Positions 43,666-52,944 of a stretch of DNA of 64,000 bases are shown piece by piece. The notes beneath the pieces are model-generated. The model made no database searches and was not told the origin of the DNA. It saw only the letters and a program-made list of their open reading frames with translations. Source of the DNA: Steroidobacteraceae bacterium (GTDB lineage: Bacteria; Pseudomonadota; Gammaproteobacteria; Steroidobacterales; Steroidobacteraceae); assembly GCA_019187185.1 (NCBI GenBank), contig JABAQU010000016.1:54656-118655 (forward strand), written 5' to 3'. Within the stretch, counting starts at the first letter, position 1, and each line of letters opens with the position of its first letter. The position numbers were made by a program, and so were the translations under genes.

Positions 43666-45888
43666 TCACATGGCCTCGAGATTGGCGTACGCGAGCATGA
43701 GCCATTTCGTGCCCTGCCGCTCGAAGTTCACCTGTACGCGCGCCTGAGGGCCCTGGCCCTCGACATTGAGTACCGTGCCCTCGCCGAACTTGCCGTGCCG
43801 GACTCGCGCGCCGAGGCGCATGCCCGGAGCCACGGACTCGGCCGCGATCGTGCGGCGCCCTGCCTGTGAATGGGTGTACGCCGGCGCGCGCCCTTGAGCG
43901 CCCGCACCGGCCGGGGCGTGCCCGCCCGGTCGCGCCCAGGCCCGCCCGACCTGGATGCGGGGCCGCACCTCTTCGACGAGGTCCTCGGGCAATTCGCCGA
44001 TGAACCGGGAAGGCTGGCCATAGCTGTCGGTGCCGTGCAGGCGCCGCTGCTCGGCAAACGTGACATACAGCTGACTCATCGCACGTGTCATGCCGACGTA
44101 ACAAAGGCGCCGCTCTTCCTCGAGGCCGTCGAGGTCGTTGAGCGAGCGCTGGTGCGGGAACAGGCCGTCTTCCATGCCGCAGAGGAACACGAGCGGAAAC
44201 TCGAGGCCCTTGGCGGTGTGCAGCGTCATCATCTGCACGCAGTCCTCCCACTCTTCCGCCGGCCCCTCGCCCGCTTCGAGCGCGGCGTGCGCGAGGAACG
44301 CATCGAGCGGCGGCAAGTCGCCCTCCGGCTCGAAGCCGCGTGCGGCGCTCACGAGTTCCTCGAGGTTCTCGACGCGCGCCTCGCCGCGCTCGGCCTTGTC
44401 CTTGCGATGATGCTCGACGAGGCCGCTGCCGGCGAGTACGTGATCCACCTGTTCGTGCAGCGGCAAGCCGGCCGTGCCGTCCGCGAGCTGCTCGATCAGC
44501 TGCAGGAATCCGCCGAGCGCCGTACCCGCCCGGGCGCCGAGCGCGCCTTGCTCGAGCGCCAGGCGCGCGGCCTGCCAGAGCGAGCCGCCGGTCGTGCGCG
44601 CCGACTGGCGCAGCTCGTCGATCGTCTTCGCACCGATGCCGCGTGTCGGCAAGTTCACGACACGCTCGAACGAGGCGTCGTCATCGCGGTTCGACAGCAG
44701 CCTGAGATACGCGAGCGCGTCCTTGATCTCGGCGCGCTCGAAGAATCGCAGCCCTCCGTACACCTTGTACGGGATCCGGGCCGAGAGGAACGCCTCCTCG
44801 AACACCCGCGACTGCGCATTCGAGCGGTAGAGGATCGCGATCTCGCGCCGCGCGCCGCCGCGCTGCACCCAATCGCGGATGCGGTGCGTGACGAACTCCG
44901 CCTCGTCGCGCTCGTTGAAGGCCGCGTAGAGCCGGATCGGCTCGCCGTGGCCGCCGCTCGTCCACAGGTTCTTGCCGAGCCGGCCACTGTTGTGCTCGAT
45001 CAGCGCATTGGCGGCCTTCAGGATGTTGCCCGTCGAGCGATAGTTCTGCTCGAGCTTGTGCAGCTGCGCGTGCGGCCAGTCGCGGCGGAACTGCTGCAGG
45101 TTCTCGACCCGCGCGCCTCTCCACCGGTAAATCGACTGATCGTCGTCCCCGACGATGAACGGCGCGCCGTCGCTGCCCGCGATCAGCTTCATCCACGCGT
45201 ACTGGATCGCGTTCGTGTCCTGGAATTCGTCGACGAGCACGTGACGGAAGCGCGAGCGGTAATGGCGCAATACCTCGGCGTTGTCGCGCAGCAGCTCGAA
45301 CGCGCGCAGCAGCAGCTCCGCGAAATCCACGACGCCCGCGCGCGCGCAGGCCTCTTCGTAATCCTGGTAGAGCTTGATGAGCTGGCGGCGGGTCGGGTCG
45401 TTGCCGTCCTTCAGCGCTTTCGGGCGCAGTCCCTCGTCCTTCTGGTGATTGACGAACCAGACCACCTCGCGAGGTATCCAGCGCGATTCGTCGAGCTGCT
45501 GCGCCTTCAGGATTTTCTTCATCATGCGCAGCTGATCCTCGGCATCGAGGATCTGGAATCCCTGGGGCAGCCCCGCTTCGCGCCAGTGCAGCCGCAGTAG
45601 CCGGTGCGCGATGCCGTGGAAGGTGCCGATCCACAGCGATCCGCCGGGTACGCCGAGCAGGCCCTCGATGCGCGCGCGCATCTCGCCCGCGGCCTTGTTC
45701 GTGAACGTCACGGCGAGGATGCTGTGGGGCGAGGCCCCCTCGGCCTGGATGAGCCAGGCGACGCGATGCGTGAGCACGCGCGTCTTGCCGCTGCCGGCGC
45801 CGGCGAGCACGAGTACGGGCCCGACCGGGGCCGTGACGGCCGCGCGTTGCGCGTCGTTGAGCGGGGAAAGGATCGGGGACAGGTCCAT
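43666..45888 (-). CDS. uvrD: DNA helicase II UvrD
   Basis: Superfamily 1 helicase for nucleotide-excision and mismatch repair, 740 residues (E. coli 720). Walker A is LAGAGSGKTRVL, motif II VDEFQDTN, motif III GDDDQSIYRWRGA, motif IV and V regions YRSTGNIL and LHTAKGLEFPLVF, motif VI YVGMTRAM. The C-terminus has the Tudor-like segment GARVRHGKFGEGTVLNVEG, present in UvrD/PcrA but not in Rep. It begins 11 bases after the AI-2E family permease gene. Confidence 0.95.
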   Translation of the reverse strand: MDLSPILSPLNDAQRAAVTAPVGPVLVLAGAGSGKTRVLTHRVAWLIQAEGASPHSILAVTFTNKAAGEMRARIEGLLGVPGGSLWIGTFHGIAHRLLRLHWREAGLPQGFQILDAEDQLRMMKKILKAQQLDESRWIPREVVWFVNHQKDEGLRPKALKDGNDPTRRQLIKLYQDYEEACARAGVVDFAELLLRAFELLRDNAEVLRHYRSRFRHVLVDEFQDTNAIQYAWMKLIAGSDGAPFIVGDDDQSIYRWRGARVENLQQFRRDWPHAQLHKLEQNYRSTGNILKAANALIEHNSGRLGKNLWTSGGHGEPIRLYAAFNERDEAEFVTHRIRDWVQRGGARREIAILYRSNAQSRVFEEAFLSARIPYKVYGGLRFFERAEIKDALAYLRLLSNRDDDASFERVVNLPTRGIGAKTIDELRQSARTTGGSLWQAARLALEQGALGARAGTALGGFLQLIEQLADGTAGLPLHEQVDHVLAGSGLVEHHRKDKAERGEARVENLEELVSAARGFEPEGDLPPLDAFLAHAALEAGEGPAEEWEDCVQMMTLHTAKGLEFPLVFLCGMEDGLFPHQRSLNDLDGLEEERRLCYVGMTRAMSQLYVTFAEQRRLHGTDSYGQPSRFIGELPEDLVEEVRPRIQVGRAWARPGGHAPAGAGAQGRAPAYTHSQAGRRTIAAESVAPGMRLGARVRHGKFGEGTVLNVEGQGPQARVQVNFERQGTKWLMLAYANLEAM

Positions 45889-45899
45889 GAAGCCGCCTA

Positions 45900-46958
45900 T
45901 TATGCCGACGGCGCGACCTTTTCATCCACGTAACCGAGCAATGCCGTCGCGAGCGTGAGCACCAGCGGCCCGACGATCAACCCGATCGCCCCGAAAGCGG
46001 CGGCGCCGCCCAGCACGCCGATGAACACGGTCAGCGTGGACACCTCCGCATGGCGCGATACGAGCAGCGGGCGCACGAAATTGTCGCCGAACGAGACGCC
46101 AAATCCCCAGATCAGGAGGAACGTCGCCATGCCCCAGCGACCGACCGCCGCGAGATAGAGCACGCCGGGCACCCACACGAGCGCCGCGCCGCCCATCGGC
46201 AGCAGCGAGAGGAGCGCGGCGAGCACGCCGAACACGACGAAGGTCGGGAAGCCCGCGATCGCAAAGCCGATGCCGACCGCGATACCCTGCAGCAGTGCCG
46301 TGGCGCCGCTGCCGAAGACCACGGCGCGCGTCACTTGCGCCAGGTGATCGATCAGGTGGCTGCGGCGCGCCGGTTCCAGCGGGATCAGGCGCGTGGCGCG
46401 GGCGGCCCACGCCGCGCCGTCCCGCACGAAGAAGTACAGCAGCACGATGGCGATGCCGAATCCCACCGCGGTGCCGAGCGCGCCGACGACCACATTGCCG
46501 CCGAGCGAGGCGCCCCACTTGAGGAAGGACTGCCCGCCGGCGAGCAGCCACTCGCGCAGCTGCAATTCGCCGAAACCCGCGTTGTCCTCGAGCCAGCGCA
46601 GCAGGCCCGCGATCCACGGGTACTCGTGCAGCGACGTGAAGCCGGCAGACCCGAACCGCTGGAAGAACGACTGGGCCCGTGCCGCCAGCTCCGCGGCCTG
46701 GGCCGCGAACACGCCGCCGAGGATCGACAGCGGCACGAGAATCGCGAGCGGCGTCAATACCGTGAGCAGCGCCGCCGACCAGTGCGCACGGCCCTTGAAT
46801 CGCCGGGTGAGCCGCCGGTGCAGGGGCTCGAGCATGAACGCGAGGAATGCGGCCCAGACGATCGGCCCGACGAACGGAGCCAGGACCCTGTACAGCAGGT
46901 AGCCGATGGCGACGAGGGCGACGAGCGTGAAGCCGCGCCGGTAGAACACGGAGTCCAT
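45900..46958 (-). CDS. AI-2E family (UPF0118) transporter
   Basis: Membrane protein of 352 residues with about eight helices. Family features are the N-terminal helix pair (YLLYRVLAPFVGPIVWAAFLAFMLEPLHRRL), a central amphipathic region, and C-terminal LLVSRHAEVSTLTVFIGVLGGAAAFGAIGLIVGPLVLTLATAL. Members include TqsA, an autoinducer-2 exporter, and Na+/H+ antiporters; the cargo here is unknown. It is divergent from the GST gene across 35 bases. Confidence 0.92.
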   Translation of the reverse strand: MDSVFYRRGFTLVALVAIGYLLYRVLAPFVGPIVWAAFLAFMLEPLHRRLTRRFKGRAHWSAALLTVLTPLAILVPLSILGGVFAAQAAELAARAQSFFQRFGSAGFTSLHEYPWIAGLLRWLEDNAGFGELQLREWLLAGGQSFLKWGASLGGNVVVGALGTAVGFGIAIVLLYFFVRDGAAWAARATRLIPLEPARRSHLIDHLAQVTRAVVFGSGATALLQGIAVGIGFAIAGFPTFVVFGVLAALLSLLPMGGAALVWVPGVLYLAAVGRWGMATFLLIWGFGVSFGDNFVRPLLVSRHAEVSTLTVFIGVLGGAAAFGAIGLIVGPLVLTLATALLGYVDEKVAPSA

Positions 46959-46993
46959 CGCGCGATTATGCTATTGCCGGGGAGGTCGTGGCG

Positions 46994-47608
46994 ATGAAGC
47001 TGTATGACTACCTGGATTCCGGCAACGGCTACAAGGTGCGCCTGACGCTCGCGCACCTCGCGATTCCGTTCGCATGGGAGGAGCGCGATATCCTCTCGGG
47101 GGCGACCCGCACGCCGGAGTTCCTGGCGCGCAATCCGAACGGCCGCGTTCCGGTTCTCGAACTCGACGATGGCACCTGCCTCGCGGAGTCGAACGCGATC
47201 ATCTGGTACCTCGCCGAGGACTCGCCGCTGTTGCCGGTCGAGCGACTCGGTCGTGCCCAGGTCCTGCAGTGGATGTTCTTCGAACAGTACAGCCACGAGC
47301 CCTACGTCGCGACGCCGCGCTACATCCTGAAGCACCTGCCGGCCGATTCGCCGCGACGGGCCGAGATGCCGGACCGGCTCGAACGCGGTCGCGCCGCGCT
47401 CGCGGTGATGGATCGGCATCTCGGTGCGCAGCCGTTTTTCGTCGGCAGGCGCTTCTCGATCGCCGACATCGCCCTGTACGCCTATACGCACGTCGCAGAC
47501 GAGGGCGGGCACGATCTCGAGCCCTGGGGGCATGTGCGTGCCTGGCTCGACCGGGTCGCTGCACAGCCCGGCCATCGGCCGATCACGGCACTACCAGCGA
47601 TTGCGTAA
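46994..47608 (+). CDS. Glutathione S-transferase family protein
   Basis: 204 residues: an N-terminal thioredoxin-like GST domain (MKLYDYLDSGNGYKVRLTLAHL, NPNGRVPVLELDDGTCLAESNAIIWYLAE with the cis-Pro and the ESNAI glutathione-binding motif) and an all-helical C-terminal domain with RRFSIADIALYAY. The active-site Ser or Tyr is probably in the DSGNGYK segment. I chose ATG 46994 because GGGAGG sits at the right distance; GTG 46988 is too close. The 3' end overlaps gloB, convergently, by 18 bases; both products use glutathione. Confidence 0.93.
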   Translation: MKLYDYLDSGNGYKVRLTLAHLAIPFAWEERDILSGATRTPEFLARNPNGRVPVLELDDGTCLAESNAIIWYLAEDSPLLPVERLGRAQVLQWMFFEQYSHEPYVATPRYILKHLPADSPRRAEMPDRLERGRAALAVMDRHLGAQPFFVGRRFSIADIALYAYTHVADEGGHDLEPWGHVRAWLDRVAAQPGHRPITALPAIA

Positions 47609-48382
47609 CTCGCGCAGCCGGAGAAACACCTCGCGCGGCGAAGGTTCCGCGGGCAGTTCGGGAAAGGTCTCGCGCAGGCGTGCGATGATCACCGGGTTTT
47701 GCAGGCGAAAGAAGGTGTTGATGCGCTTCTCCTCGCCGAGCGTGGTGATCGGCGCGGCGGCCGGATCCTGCAGGGCGGCCGACTGGTGCAGCGCCTCCGC
47801 CGCTGCGTTGCCGGGCTCGCGGTCGAGCGTGAACGCGAGATTGCGCTCGAGGTATTCGTGCCCAGGGTAGACGCGCGTCGTCCCGGGCAACCGTGCGAGC
47901 TGCTGCACGAAGGTCTCGTAGAGCAGCTCCGGATGTCCCCCGTGGTGACAGTTGCCCGCACCGGCATTGAAGAGCGTGTCGCCGCAGAAGAGCGCGGGCG
48001 AATCGCCGCGGGCATACAGGCACACGTGCGCGAGCGTATGGCCCGGCGTATCGAGGCATTCGAGTTCGACCGTGCGGCCCACGCGGACCACGTCGCCGCG
48101 CGTCAGCCCGACGTCGACATGTCCGATGTGCGCGGCCGCCCCGGCGTGCGCCAGTACCCGTGCGCCGGTCTCGGCCCGCAGCGGCTCGTTGCCGCCCGTG
48201 TGGTCGCGGTGCTCGTGCGTGTTGACGATCTGCGTGATCTCGTAGCCGCGGGACTTCGCTGCGGCGAGGCACTTGCGCCAGTCGAGCGGATCGATTGCGA
48301 GCGCTTCACCCGTTTCTGCGCAGGCCACGAGGTAATGGAAGTTGCGGTAATCGTTCGCCGCCCAGATACGTTCGATCAGCAT
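47591..48382 (-). CDS. gloB: Hydroxyacylglutathione hydrolase (glyoxalase II)
   Basis: Metallo-beta-lactamase-fold thioesterase finishing methylglyoxal detoxification, 263 residues. The metal motif THEHRDHTGG, the later DTPGHTLAHV, FCGDTLFNAG and YPGHEYLERNLAF, and the C-terminal substrate-binding domain (FFRLQNPVI) match GloB. GGAGGA precedes the ATG at 48382, which overlaps the histidine-kinase stop (ATGCTGA). A longer open frame upstream is an out-of-phase reading of the kinase. Confidence 0.95.
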   Translation of the reverse strand: MLIERIWAANDYRNFHYLVACAETGEALAIDPLDWRKCLAAAKSRGYEITQIVNTHEHRDHTGGNEPLRAETGARVLAHAGAAAHIGHVDVGLTRGDVVRVGRTVELECLDTPGHTLAHVCLYARGDSPALFCGDTLFNAGAGNCHHGGHPELLYETFVQQLARLPGTTRVYPGHEYLERNLAFTLDREPGNAAAEALHQSAALQDPAAAPITTLGEEKRINTFFRLQNPVIIARLRETFPELPAEPSPREVFLRLRELRNRW

Positions 48383-50475
48383 GCGAGTCCTCCGGGCCTG
48401 CGCACCGGCCGCTCCCCGGAGCCCAGGGCTGCGGGCCCGGCAGCAGCGTGATCCGCCAACGGCGCGGTGATGCGTACGCGCGTCCCACGCCCCGGCGACG
48501 ATTCGATTTCGAGTGTCCCGCCGATGATCGTCAGGCGCTCGCGGATGCTGTACAGCCCGAAGCCGCCCCGCTGCGACGGCAGGAAGGTGAGGTCGGACAC
48601 ATTGAAGCCGACCCCGGCGTCGGTGACCACCAGTTCGAGGCGGCCATCGGCGACCAGTGTGCGGATCGTGACGACGGTCGCCTGCGCGTGGCGCGCCACG
48701 TTCTGCAGCAACTGGCGTGCTGCCTGGAAGACGAGCACCGCCGTCGATTCGGCGAGCGGCTTCGGCGCGCCGTCGTCTGCGAAGTCGACCCGGATGCGCT
48801 GCCGGCTCGCAAACTCGTCCGCGAGCCAGCGAAGACCCGCGACGATGCCCTGGTCGTGGAGACCGGGGGGCGTGAGGTCCGTCATCAGGGCGCGCACCTG
48901 CGCGGTCGATTCGCTGATCGTCAGCTCGAGGGCGGAGATGTCCGGCAGTGGCCGACCCTGCTCTGCCGCGGAACGGATCGCGGCGATGTGCATCTGCAGC
49001 CCGACGAGGCTCTGGGCGAGGCCGTCGTGCAGGTCGGCGGCGATCTTGCGCCGCGCGCGGTCTTCGGTGAGCGTCAGTTCGGTCGCGAGTGCGCGCAACT
49101 CCCGCTGCTGCTCTTCGAGCCGGCGTTGCGCTGCGCGGTAATGCGTGACATCGCGCGCGGCGCCCCAGATCCGCTGCAAGGCCCCGTGGCTCACTTCCGT
49201 CGTGAGCGACACGAGGAGAATGCGGTCGAGTCCATAGGGTCCGGGCAGCACGCACTCGACGTTGTCGACACGCCCGCCGGCGGCAATCGTATCGGGCACC
49301 GTGGCGAGGCAACGCCCGAGCCACGGTGGCCAGCGCGCCACGAGACTTTCGGTCGCATCGCCGCCGGCCGCCTCGCGGAAGGCGTCGTTGGCTTCCGCGA
49401 TGTGCCCGTGCGTCTCGAGCCAGGCGCGCTGCTCCCGTGCGGAGAGCAGCAGCGGCATCGGCTGCGACAGCTCGTAGCGGAAGATCGCCTCCGAGCTGTG
49501 CTCGACGAAGGCCCGGTAGCGCGCGTCGCTCATCTCCACCTGCACCAGCGCACGGCGCTTCTCCGCGATCGAGGCCTGCACGACGAGCAGCGGCACGACC
49601 ACCAGCACCAGGAACGCCTGCAGGTTGAGCACGGCGTCGAAGGTCGCGCCCGGAACGGCGCGGTAGGGCCCCGCGCCCGCGAGCGTATAGAGCGCCGCGA
49701 CGAAGCTGACGAGCAGCAGCGCACAGGTGACCCGTCGCGCGCCACCGGTCGACGCGATCCACACCATCGCCGTATAGACGAGGAACGGTGAATCGAACGC
49801 GATCAGTTCCATCCGGTAGCTGCCGGAGAACACATGCCACAACACGAGCGCCAGCACCGCGAACTGCAGCAGGACGAACCACGGCCGGGGCGCAGGCCGA
49901 TGGCTGGCGCTGCGCAGGTCCGGCTCGGCCCACGACAGGATGAGCGGCACGAACACGATCGCGCCGAGGAAGCCGGCGAGCCACCACACCTGCTGGTTGC
50001 GCCAGTATGCAGTCGCATCGCCGACGCCCGTGAGGCTCGCCGCTCCGGCGAGCGCACCCGCAAAGAAGGCGAGGAACAGCACGGCACAGAACCGCGCCGT
50101 CGGCGCAACACGCTGGAAATCGACGCGCCGGCCGATGTAGCGGCGCACGAGGAATGCGGCGAGAGCGCATTGGCCGGCGTTGACGAGGCCGGCCAGCACA
50201 CCGGTCTGCGTCGGATAGACCTGCTGGAGCGGGCCATAGGCCAGCAACTCGGCGGCGAACGCGGCCGCGAGCAGCCACGGCCAGGAGCGCCGGCCGACGA
50301 GCAGCAGCGCCGCAATTTCGGTGCCGCTCGCCGGCCAGAAGGCCGCCGCACTCGGGCCCTGCACGAGCAGTGTGTTGCCGGCCAGGGTCGCGACGAGGTG
50401 AAGCGGCAAATAGGCGGCCGCTACCGCCACGGGGTGCCGTACCAGGAAACTCTCGGGCTGCGCGGCCACTTGCAT
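48376..50475 (-). CDS. MASE1-domain sensor histidine kinase (HisKA_3 type)
   Basis: About 699 residues. The N-terminal 310 form a MASE1 membrane sensor (LVATLAGNTLLVQGPSAAAFWPASGTEIAALLLVG and eight or so helices). A PAS-like region follows (about 330-450), then the dimerisation and phosphoacceptor helix ARRKIAADLHDGLAQSLVGLQMHI (phospho-His in DLHDG) and an HATPase domain (QLLQNVARHAQA, VTDAGVGF, RGGFGLYSIRERL). This is the NarL-partner type of kinase, yet no response regulator gene is adjacent, so it is an orphan here. It lies between cyoE and gloB in a close minus-strand run. The ATG at 50475 lacks a clear ribosome-binding site. Confidence 0.88.
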   Translation of the reverse strand: MQVAAQPESFLVRHPVAVAAAYLPLHLVATLAGNTLLVQGPSAAAFWPASGTEIAALLLVGRRSWPWLLAAAFAAELLAYGPLQQVYPTQTGVLAGLVNAGQCALAAFLVRRYIGRRVDFQRVAPTARFCAVLFLAFFAGALAGAASLTGVGDATAYWRNQQVWWLAGFLGAIVFVPLILSWAEPDLRSASHRPAPRPWFVLLQFAVLALVLWHVFSGSYRMELIAFDSPFLVYTAMVWIASTGGARRVTCALLLVSFVAALYTLAGAGPYRAVPGATFDAVLNLQAFLVLVVVPLLVVQASIAEKRRALVQVEMSDARYRAFVEHSSEAIFRYELSQPMPLLLSAREQRAWLETHGHIAEANDAFREAAGGDATESLVARWPPWLGRCLATVPDTIAAGGRVDNVECVLPGPYGLDRILLVSLTTEVSHGALQRIWGAARDVTHYRAAQRRLEEQQRELRALATELTLTEDRARRKIAADLHDGLAQSLVGLQMHIAAIRSAAEQGRPLPDISALELTISESTAQVRALMTDLTPPGLHDQGIVAGLRWLADEFASRQRIRVDFADDGAPKPLAESTAVLVFQAARQLLQNVARHAQATVVTIRTLVADGRLELVVTDAGVGFNVSDLTFLPSQRGGFGLYSIRERLTIIGGTLEIESSPGRGTRVRITAPLADHAAAGPAALGSGERPVRRPGGLAC

Positions 50476-50501
50476 CACGATGCGATGACGGCGCCCGTTC
50501 G

Positions 50502-51389
50502 TCAACCCGCGGCGAGCACCTGGGTCGTGGGCAGGTAATGATCGACGAGCAGGGCGCCGAAGATCCACAGGAGCCAGCTCACCGAGAAGCGGAACACGCG
50601 CATCGGCAGTTCGCTGCGATCCGTGAACTTCATCGCGAACGCGTAGTAGAGGAATACGCCGTTCACGACCAGCGCCACCGCGAGGTAGATGAGCCCGCTC
50701 ATGCCGGTCACGAACGGCATCAGTGTCACGAGCACGAGCAGCACCGTGTACAGCAGCACCTGCAGGCGTGTGTAGGCGACGCCGTGTGTCACGGGCAGCA
50801 TCGGGATGCCGGCGCGCGCGTACTCGTCCTTGCGCGCGATCGCGAGCGCCCAGAAATGCGGCGGCGTCCACACGAAGATGATCAGGAACAAGAGCAACGC
50901 GTTCGGGTCGATCGAATTGGTGACGGCCGCCCAGCCGAGGATGGGTGGTGCCGCGCCGGCCGCGCCGCCGATCACGATGTTCTGCGAGGTCGCGCGCTTG
51001 AGCCACGCCGTGTAGATCACCCCGTAGCCGATCAGCGAGAAGAACGTGAGTACGGCCGTCAGCGGATTGACGAGCAACCACAGGATCAGCATCGCGACGA
51101 TGCCGAGCGACACCGCGAAAGTGAGCGCCCGCGCGGTCGTGATCTTGCCCTTCGGCAACGGGCGGTTGCGGGTGCGCGCCATCTGCTCGTCGATCCGCTG
51201 GTCGAGCACATGGTTGATCGCCGCCGCGCAGGCCGCCGCGAGCGCGATGCCGAGATTGCCGAGCACGAGCGGGCTGAGTGGTGGCCAGCCGGGGCTCGCG
51301 AGCAGCGTGCCGACGATCGACGTGAACACGATGAGATAGACGATCCTCGGCTTCGTCAGCTCGAAGTAGTCACGCCAGGTCGCGCTCAT
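50502..51389 (-). CDS. cyoE: Protoheme IX farnesyltransferase (heme O synthase)
   Basis: Membrane prenyltransferase of the UbiA superfamily, 295 residues. The first Asp motif is [21 protein letters not shown] and the second lies near [24 protein letters not shown]; about nine helices are predicted. It makes heme O, which CtaA then converts to heme A for the aa3 oxidase. Its ATG overlaps the ctaA stop by 4 bases. Confidence 0.95.
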   Translation of the reverse strand: MSATWRDYFELTKPRIVYLIVFTSIVGTLLASPGWPPLSPLVLGNLGIALAAACAAAINHVLDQRIDEQMARTRNRPLPKGKITTARALTFAVSLGIVAMLILWLLVNPLTAVLTFFSLIGYGVIYTAWLKRATSQNIVIGGAAGAAPPILGWAAVTNSIDPNALLLFLIIFVWTPPHFWALAIARKDEYARAGIPMLPVTHGVAYTRLQVLLYTVLLVLVTLMPFVTGMSGLIYLAVALVVNGVFLYYAFAMKFTDRSELPMRVFRFSVSWLLWIFGALLVDHYLPTTQVLAAG

Positions 51390-52399
51390 GCGCGGACCCG
51401 CCGGTTCAGCAGCACCGCGGCGAGCAGCAGCAATGCGGCGCCGGCATTGTGCAGGGTCGCGAGCCAGAGCGGAAAGCCGCGCCAGATCATGAAAATGCCG
51501 ATCGTGAGCTGCAGCGCGAGGGCCAGGACCACGAGCACGGCGGCCCGCACGGCGCCGGGCGTGCGTACGCGCCGCAACGTGATGCCGGCAGCGATCACGA
51601 GCGCGAGCGTCGCGACGATGGCGCCGAGCCGGTGCGCGAAGTGGATTGCGACGCGCGCCGGGTGATCGAGCACGCCGCCTTCATAGTTGATGCCGAGGCC
51701 GCGCCACAGCACGAACGCATCGTGGAAATCCGTCATCGGCCACCAGGCGCCCTGGCACTTCGGGAAATCGGGGCAGGCCATCGCGGCGTAGTTGCTGCTC
51801 GTCCAGCCGCCGAGGGCGATCTGCAGCGCGAGCGCGCAGATCGCGACGAGCGCCCAGCGCCGCACGAGGCGCGGCGCATCGATGCCGGCGCCGCGCGGGC
51901 GCAGCGTGAGCCACAGCCACGACAGCAGCGCGAGTGTGGTGAGCCCGAACACGAGATGCGCGGTCACGATCAGCGGCTTCAGGAGCCACGTGACCGTGAG
52001 CATGCCGAGGATGCCCTGGAACACGACGACGACGAGCAACGCAACCGCGAGCGGCAGCGGCACGACGCGCTCCCGGCGGGTGGCCACCGCGATCGCGGCG
52101 ATGACGACGATCAGGAACCCGAGCGTGCTCGCGGCGTAACGGTGGATCATCTCGCGCCATGCCTTGCCCGCATGGACCTGCGCGCCGGGGAACTGCGCCT
52201 GTACCGCCGCCTCGTTGGCGAGCGCCGCCGTGGGGGTTACGTGGCCATAGCAGCCCGGCCAGTCGGGGCACCCGAGACCCGCATCGGACAGGCGGACATA
52301 GGCGCCGAGCACGACGACGCCGAAACAGAGCAGCAGGGCGGTGAGCGCGAGGCGACGGGCGATGGTGGCGACCCGGGGTGTATGCATCGTTGCGGTCAT
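51386..52399 (-). CDS. ctaA: Heme A synthase (COX15/CtaA family)
   Basis: Eight-helix membrane oxygenase, 337 residues, oxidising heme O to heme A. Heme-ligand histidines are seen in [37 protein letters not shown] and [15 protein letters not shown]. The N-terminal [25 protein letters not shown] is the family signature. It is translationally coupled (ATGA overlaps) to the Sco-like gene upstream and to cyoE downstream. Confidence 0.95.
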   Translation of the reverse strand: MTATMHTPRVATIARRLALTALLLCFGVVVLGAYVRLSDAGLGCPDWPGCYGHVTPTAALANEAAVQAQFPGAQVHAGKAWREMIHRYAASTLGFLIVVIAAIAVATRRERVVPLPLAVALLVVVVFQGILGMLTVTWLLKPLIVTAHLVFGLTTLALLSWLWLTLRPRGAGIDAPRLVRRWALVAICALALQIALGGWTSSNYAAMACPDFPKCQGAWWPMTDFHDAFVLWRGLGINYEGGVLDHPARVAIHFAHRLGAIVATLALVIAAGITLRRVRTPGAVRAAVLVVLALALQLTIGIFMIWRGFPLWLATLHNAGAALLLLAAVLLNRRVRA

Positions 52400-52944
52400 C
52401 CAATATGCGAGAGCTTCAGGAGTTTGCGCAGGTCCGTCAGGAGCCCTTTCGGATTGTCGCGCGCATCGAACGTCATGATCAGGTTGCCGAGCGGGTCGAC
52501 GAGATAGATCGTGCGATCAGGCGTGCCCGGCGGCAGCGCCGCGAGCAGTGACCTGCCCGGATCGCTCGCCGCATCGAGGTGGATGAGTCGCGGGTGCTGT
52601 TGCGCGAGAAATCCCGTTTCGCAACAGTCCGCGGGCGCGACGAAGACGCGCTGCACGCGATCGAGTTCCTTCGCGAGCCCGAGCCAGGTCTGGCGGGTCA
52701 CATAGAGCGACTCGCGGCAGGCGTCGGTGCAATGCGCGGTGCCGACCTGCACCAACGTCCACTTGTCGGCCGGCCACGGGGCCGCGATCTTCACCGGGTG
52801 TCGCAGCAACACGCCATGGTTCGTGCTCTGTGCGGGCCGCCAGCCGCCGCCGTAGTACAGCGCGAATGCGGCGAACAGCGGAGCGAAGAACAGTGCCGCG
52901 AGCCCGAGCAGCGTGTGCAGGCCGCGCGCGCGGGCCGTGGTCAT
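52396..52944 (-). CDS. Membrane-anchored Sco-like thioredoxin-fold protein of the oxidase cluster
   Basis: 182 residues with one N-terminal helix (LLGLAALFFAPLFAAFALYYG) and an extracytoplasmic domain. GTAHCTDACRESLYVTRQ contains CxxxC (CTDAC), the copper-binding spacing of Sco proteins, and VDPLGNLIMTFD is the Sco/thioredoxin-like late strand. A further Cys pair (ADCCETGF) is unusual. A role in copper insertion or thiol handling for the CuA site is likely from motif and place. The gene overlaps surf1 and ctaA by 4 bases each. Confidence 0.8.
   Translation of the reverse strand: MTTARARGLHTLLGLAALFFAPLFAAFALYYGGGWRPAQSTNHGVLLRHPVKIAAPWPADKWTLVQVGTAHCTDACRESLYVTRQTWLGLAKELDRVQRVFVAPADCCETGFLAQQHPRLIHLDAASDPGRSLLAALPPGTPDRTIYLVDPLGNLIMTFDARDNPKGLLTDLRKLLKLSHIG

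Noticed and set aside
47591..50278. Continuous 895-codon frame suggesting a fusion to GloB
   Set aside because: Everything before ATG 48382 is an out-of-phase reading of the histidine kinase; a good ribosome-binding site precedes the GloB start.
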